Shown here piece after piece: positions 5,571-7,149 of a stretch of 7,149 nucleotides of DNA. Every line of letters starts with the position of its first letter. Position 1 is the first letter of the stretch. The notes below the pieces were generated by a model. It made no database searches. It was given only the letters and a program-made list of their open reading frames with translations, and was not told the DNA's origin. Source of the DNA: Mucilaginibacter sp. (GTDB lineage Bacteria; Bacteroidota; Bacteroidia; Sphingobacteriales; Sphingobacteriaceae); assembly GCA_025934475.1 (NCBI GenBank), contig JAICXZ010000154.1, positions 1-7,149 on the forward strand. Reading direction: 5' to 3'. The position numbers and the translations under genes are program-made.

Positions 5571-6872
5571 ATGAGCAACATAGTAGCCATAGTGGGCCGG
5601 CCCAACGTAGGCAAATCAACATTATTTAACCGCCTCACCGAGACGCGTAAAGCCATCGTTGACGATTTCAGCGGCGTTACCCGCGACCGCCACTACGGCA
5701 TTGCCGAGTGGACCAACCATCCCTTTACTGTGGTGGATACCGGTGGTTATGTGGCTAATTCTGAAGATGTATTTGAAGCAGCCATCCGCGAGCAGGTGGT
5801 GATCGCTATTGAAGAAGCATCGGTTATCCTGTTTATGGTGGATGTAACTACAGGCGTAACCGACCTGGACGACGAAATTGCTGCGCTGCTCCGCAGAAGT
5901 AAAAAGCCCGTCTTCGTGGTATCGAATAAGGTTGATAACAACGCGCTTCAACATGAGAGCGCTGTTTTTTACAGCTTCGGCCTGGGCGATATCTACAATA
6001 TCTCATCAATGACTGGCTCGGGTACCGGCGAATTGCTCGATGAGATGGTGAAACACTTTGAGGATATACCACTCGAAGAAAACACCCTGCCAAGGTTTGC
6101 CATTGTTGGCAGGCCAAACGTAGGTAAGTCTTCCATCATCAATGCGTTTGTAGGCAAGGAACGTAATATCGTTACGCCAATCGCCGGCACTACCCGCGAT
6201 TCAATCCATATTCATTACAACCAGTTCGGTCACGATTTTATGCTGATCGACACCGCCGGGCTGCGCAAGAAAACAAAGGTTAAAGAGAACATCGAGTTCT
6301 ACTCAGTTATGCGTACCATCAAGGCGCTGGAAGAGGCTGATGTAGTGATCCTGATGATTGACGCGGTTGAAGGCATCGAATCGCAGGACATCAACATTTT
6401 CCACCTCGCGGAAAAGAATAAAAAAGGTATAGTGATTGTGGTGAATAAATGGGATTTGATCGAAAAGAACAATAAAACTACCAAAGTTTTCGAGGAGCAG
6501 ATACGCGACAAGATTGCTCCGTTTACCGATGTGCCTATCATATTCACCTCGGTTACCGAAAAGCAGCGTGTAATGCGTGTGATTGAAACGGCAGAAAAGG
6601 TATACGAAAATCGCAGCAAAAAAATCCCGACTTCGAAACTGAACGACGAGATGCTACCGATTATCGAGAACTTCCCGCCACCATCACTCAAGGGCAAATA
6701 CGTTAAGATCAAATACATCACGCAGCTCAAAGGCACATCGCCGATGTTCGCCTTCTTCTGCAACCTGCCGCAATACATCAAGGAGCCTTACCAGCGCTTC
6801 CTGGAAAACAAGCTGCGCGAAAATTTCGATTTCAATGGTGTGCCTATACAGGTGTTTTTCAGGCAGAAGTGA
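5571..6872 (+). CDS. der: GTPase Der (EngA), double-GTPase ribosome assembly factor
   Basis: Der is an essential GTPase with two tandem G domains that promotes maturation of the 50S ribosomal subunit. The protein has 433 residues, typical for the family. First G domain: G1 GRPNVGKST (9-17), G2 GVTRD (35-39), G3 DTGG (56-59), G4 NKVD (119-122), SS at 145-146. Second G domain: G1 GRPNVGKSS (180-188), G2 GTTRD (206-210), G3 DTAGL (227-231), G4 NKWD (292-295). A C-terminal KH-like domain (about 350-433) contains the conserved [11 protein letters not shown] stretch that packs against the G domains. The ATG at 5571 gives the usual five to six residues before the first strand and P-loop; no Shine-Dalgarno sequence or clear TAnnTTTG box precedes it. 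It follows era after a 137-nt repeat-filled spacer and may share its transcript. Nothing is missing or unusual. Confidence 0.98.
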   Translation: MSNIVAIVGRPNVGKSTLFNRLTETRKAIVDDFSGVTRDRHYGIAEWTNHPFTVVDTGGYVANSEDVFEAAIREQVVIAIEEASVILFMVDVTTGVTDLDDEIAALLRRSKKPVFVVSNKVDNNALQHESAVFYSFGLGDIYNISSMTGSGTGELLDEMVKHFEDIPLEENTLPRFAIVGRPNVGKSSIINAFVGKERNIVTPIAGTTRDSIHIHYNQFGHDFMLIDTAGLRKKTKVKENIEFYSVMRTIKALEEADVVILMIDAVEGIESQDINIFHLAEKNKKGIVIVVNKWDLIEKNNKTTKVFEEQIRDKIAPFTDVPIIFTSVTEKQRVMRVIETAEKVYENRSKKIPTSKLNDEMLPIIENFPPPSLKGKYVKIKYITQLKGTSPMFAFFCNLPQYIKEPYQRFLENKLRENFDFNGVPIQVFFRQK

Positions 6873-6876
6873 TTCC

Positions 6877-6953
6877 TTTTGTTGTAAAGTTGAAACGTTG
6901 CAAAGTTGGGAGGTTAGTCCTGTCCTAAAAAACATTCCAACTTTCCAACAAAA
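6877..6953. repeat. Inverted and duplicated GTTGnAAAGTTG repeat after der
   Basis: Arm 6877-6892 (TTTTGTTGTAAAGTTG) pairs with 6938-6953 at 15 of 16 positions. A second copy at 6897-6911 (GTTGCAAAGTTGGGA) can pair with nearly the same right arm (6935-6949) at 13 of 15 positions, so two hairpins compete for one partner. It starts five bases after the der stop codon. Read on the plus strand the right arm is followed by A residues rather than T, so it is not a typical intrinsic terminator. It may protect the mRNA end or be a dispersed intergenic repeat. Confidence 0.7.
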
Positions 6954-7004
6954 AAGCCTGTAGCGTTCGGCTCGTTCGCTTCGTAATATCAAAAAACTGA
7001 TCTT

Positions 7005-7149
7005 ATGAAGTATCTGAGCTTTATCTTTTTAATCGCCATTATCTCTTCATCCTGTAAAAAGGAAAGCACAGGAGGATGTATATCTAAAGCTGATGGCGTA
7101 GTTCCTGTTTCGGCGGCTGATATGGCGTCTATCCAGACTTTGTTAAACA
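7005..7149 (+). CDS. N-terminal part of a lipoprotein (runs off the right edge)
   Basis: The ATG at 7005 opens a frame of 48 complete codons to the window end. The start MKYLSFIFLIAIISSSC is a lipoprotein signal peptide: a Lys, a hydrophobic core and a Cys at residue 17 with small residues before it. The Cys would be lipidated and become the mature N-terminus. The next residues, KKESTGG, are charged and flexible. Lys/Glu next to the Cys is loosely like the surface-export signals described for Bacteroidota lipoproteins, but not a firm match. The mature part so far (a second Cys, then ISKADGVVPVSAADMASIQTL) matches no family I recognise. It follows der in the same direction after a 132-nt spacer with an inverted repeat and probably has its own promoter, which I could not identify. 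Confidence 0.75.
   Translation, partial: MKYLSFIFLIAIISSSCKKESTGGCISKADGVVPVSAADMASIQTLLN

Noticed and set aside
6299..6781. Minus-strand open frame of 160 codons within der
   Set aside because: It is antisense to the second G domain and KH-like domain of Der, which are fully conserved; it is a shadow.

Overview
The window looks like a piece of a Bacteroidota chromosome, most likely the Sphingobacteriaceae (Mucilaginibacter/Pedobacter-like). Four things suggest this: the era promoter carries a TAnnTTTG-type -7 box; Shine-Dalgarno sequences are weak or absent; a soluble multi-PAS histidine kinase has the (T/A)NEEL heptad linker common in this phylum; and the spacers hold GAGAT-type and GTTGnAAAGTTG-type repeats. 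The assignment is inferred from these features, without a database search.

Layout. 1-185 (minus) is the start of a secreted protein that runs off the left edge. 186-445 is non-coding, with a large hairpin and a tRNA-like fragment. 446-595 (minus) is a decayed C-terminus of an AraC-family regulator, interrupted by two stop codons. 616-3144 (minus) is an intact PAS-rich sensor histidine kinase. 3145-3599 is a spacer with no recognisable gene. 3600-3974 (minus) is an intact short BLUF (blue-light, FAD) photoreceptor. 3956-4189 (minus) and 4166-4273 (plus) are the C-terminal scraps of two further histidine kinases in opposite orientation. 4383-4455 (minus) is an initiator tRNA-fMet with its terminator. 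4464-4554 is the era promoter region. Era (4555-5433) and Der (5571-6872) are conserved GTPases of ribosome assembly, separated by an inverted-repeat spacer. A second inverted-repeat spacer follows Der, and 7005-7149 is the start of a lipoprotein that runs off the right edge.

Interpretation. The right half is housekeeping: initiator tRNA, Era and Der all serve translation. The left half, from about 240 to the tRNA, is an accessory segment for signal transduction in which two intact genes (BLUF receptor and PAS kinase, same strand) sit among at least three gene relics (AraC regulator, two kinases). One kinase relic overlaps the BLUF start codon by 19 nt, suggesting that BLUF was once translationally coupled to a kinase. 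A fragment resembling the tRNA-Met anticodon arm near 250-275, in the same orientation as the tRNA-fMet, raises the possibility that the segment is a decayed insertion beside the tRNA. No integrase or transposase is visible. I see no convincing wholly new system; the BLUF/kinase module with relic partners is the most interesting part.
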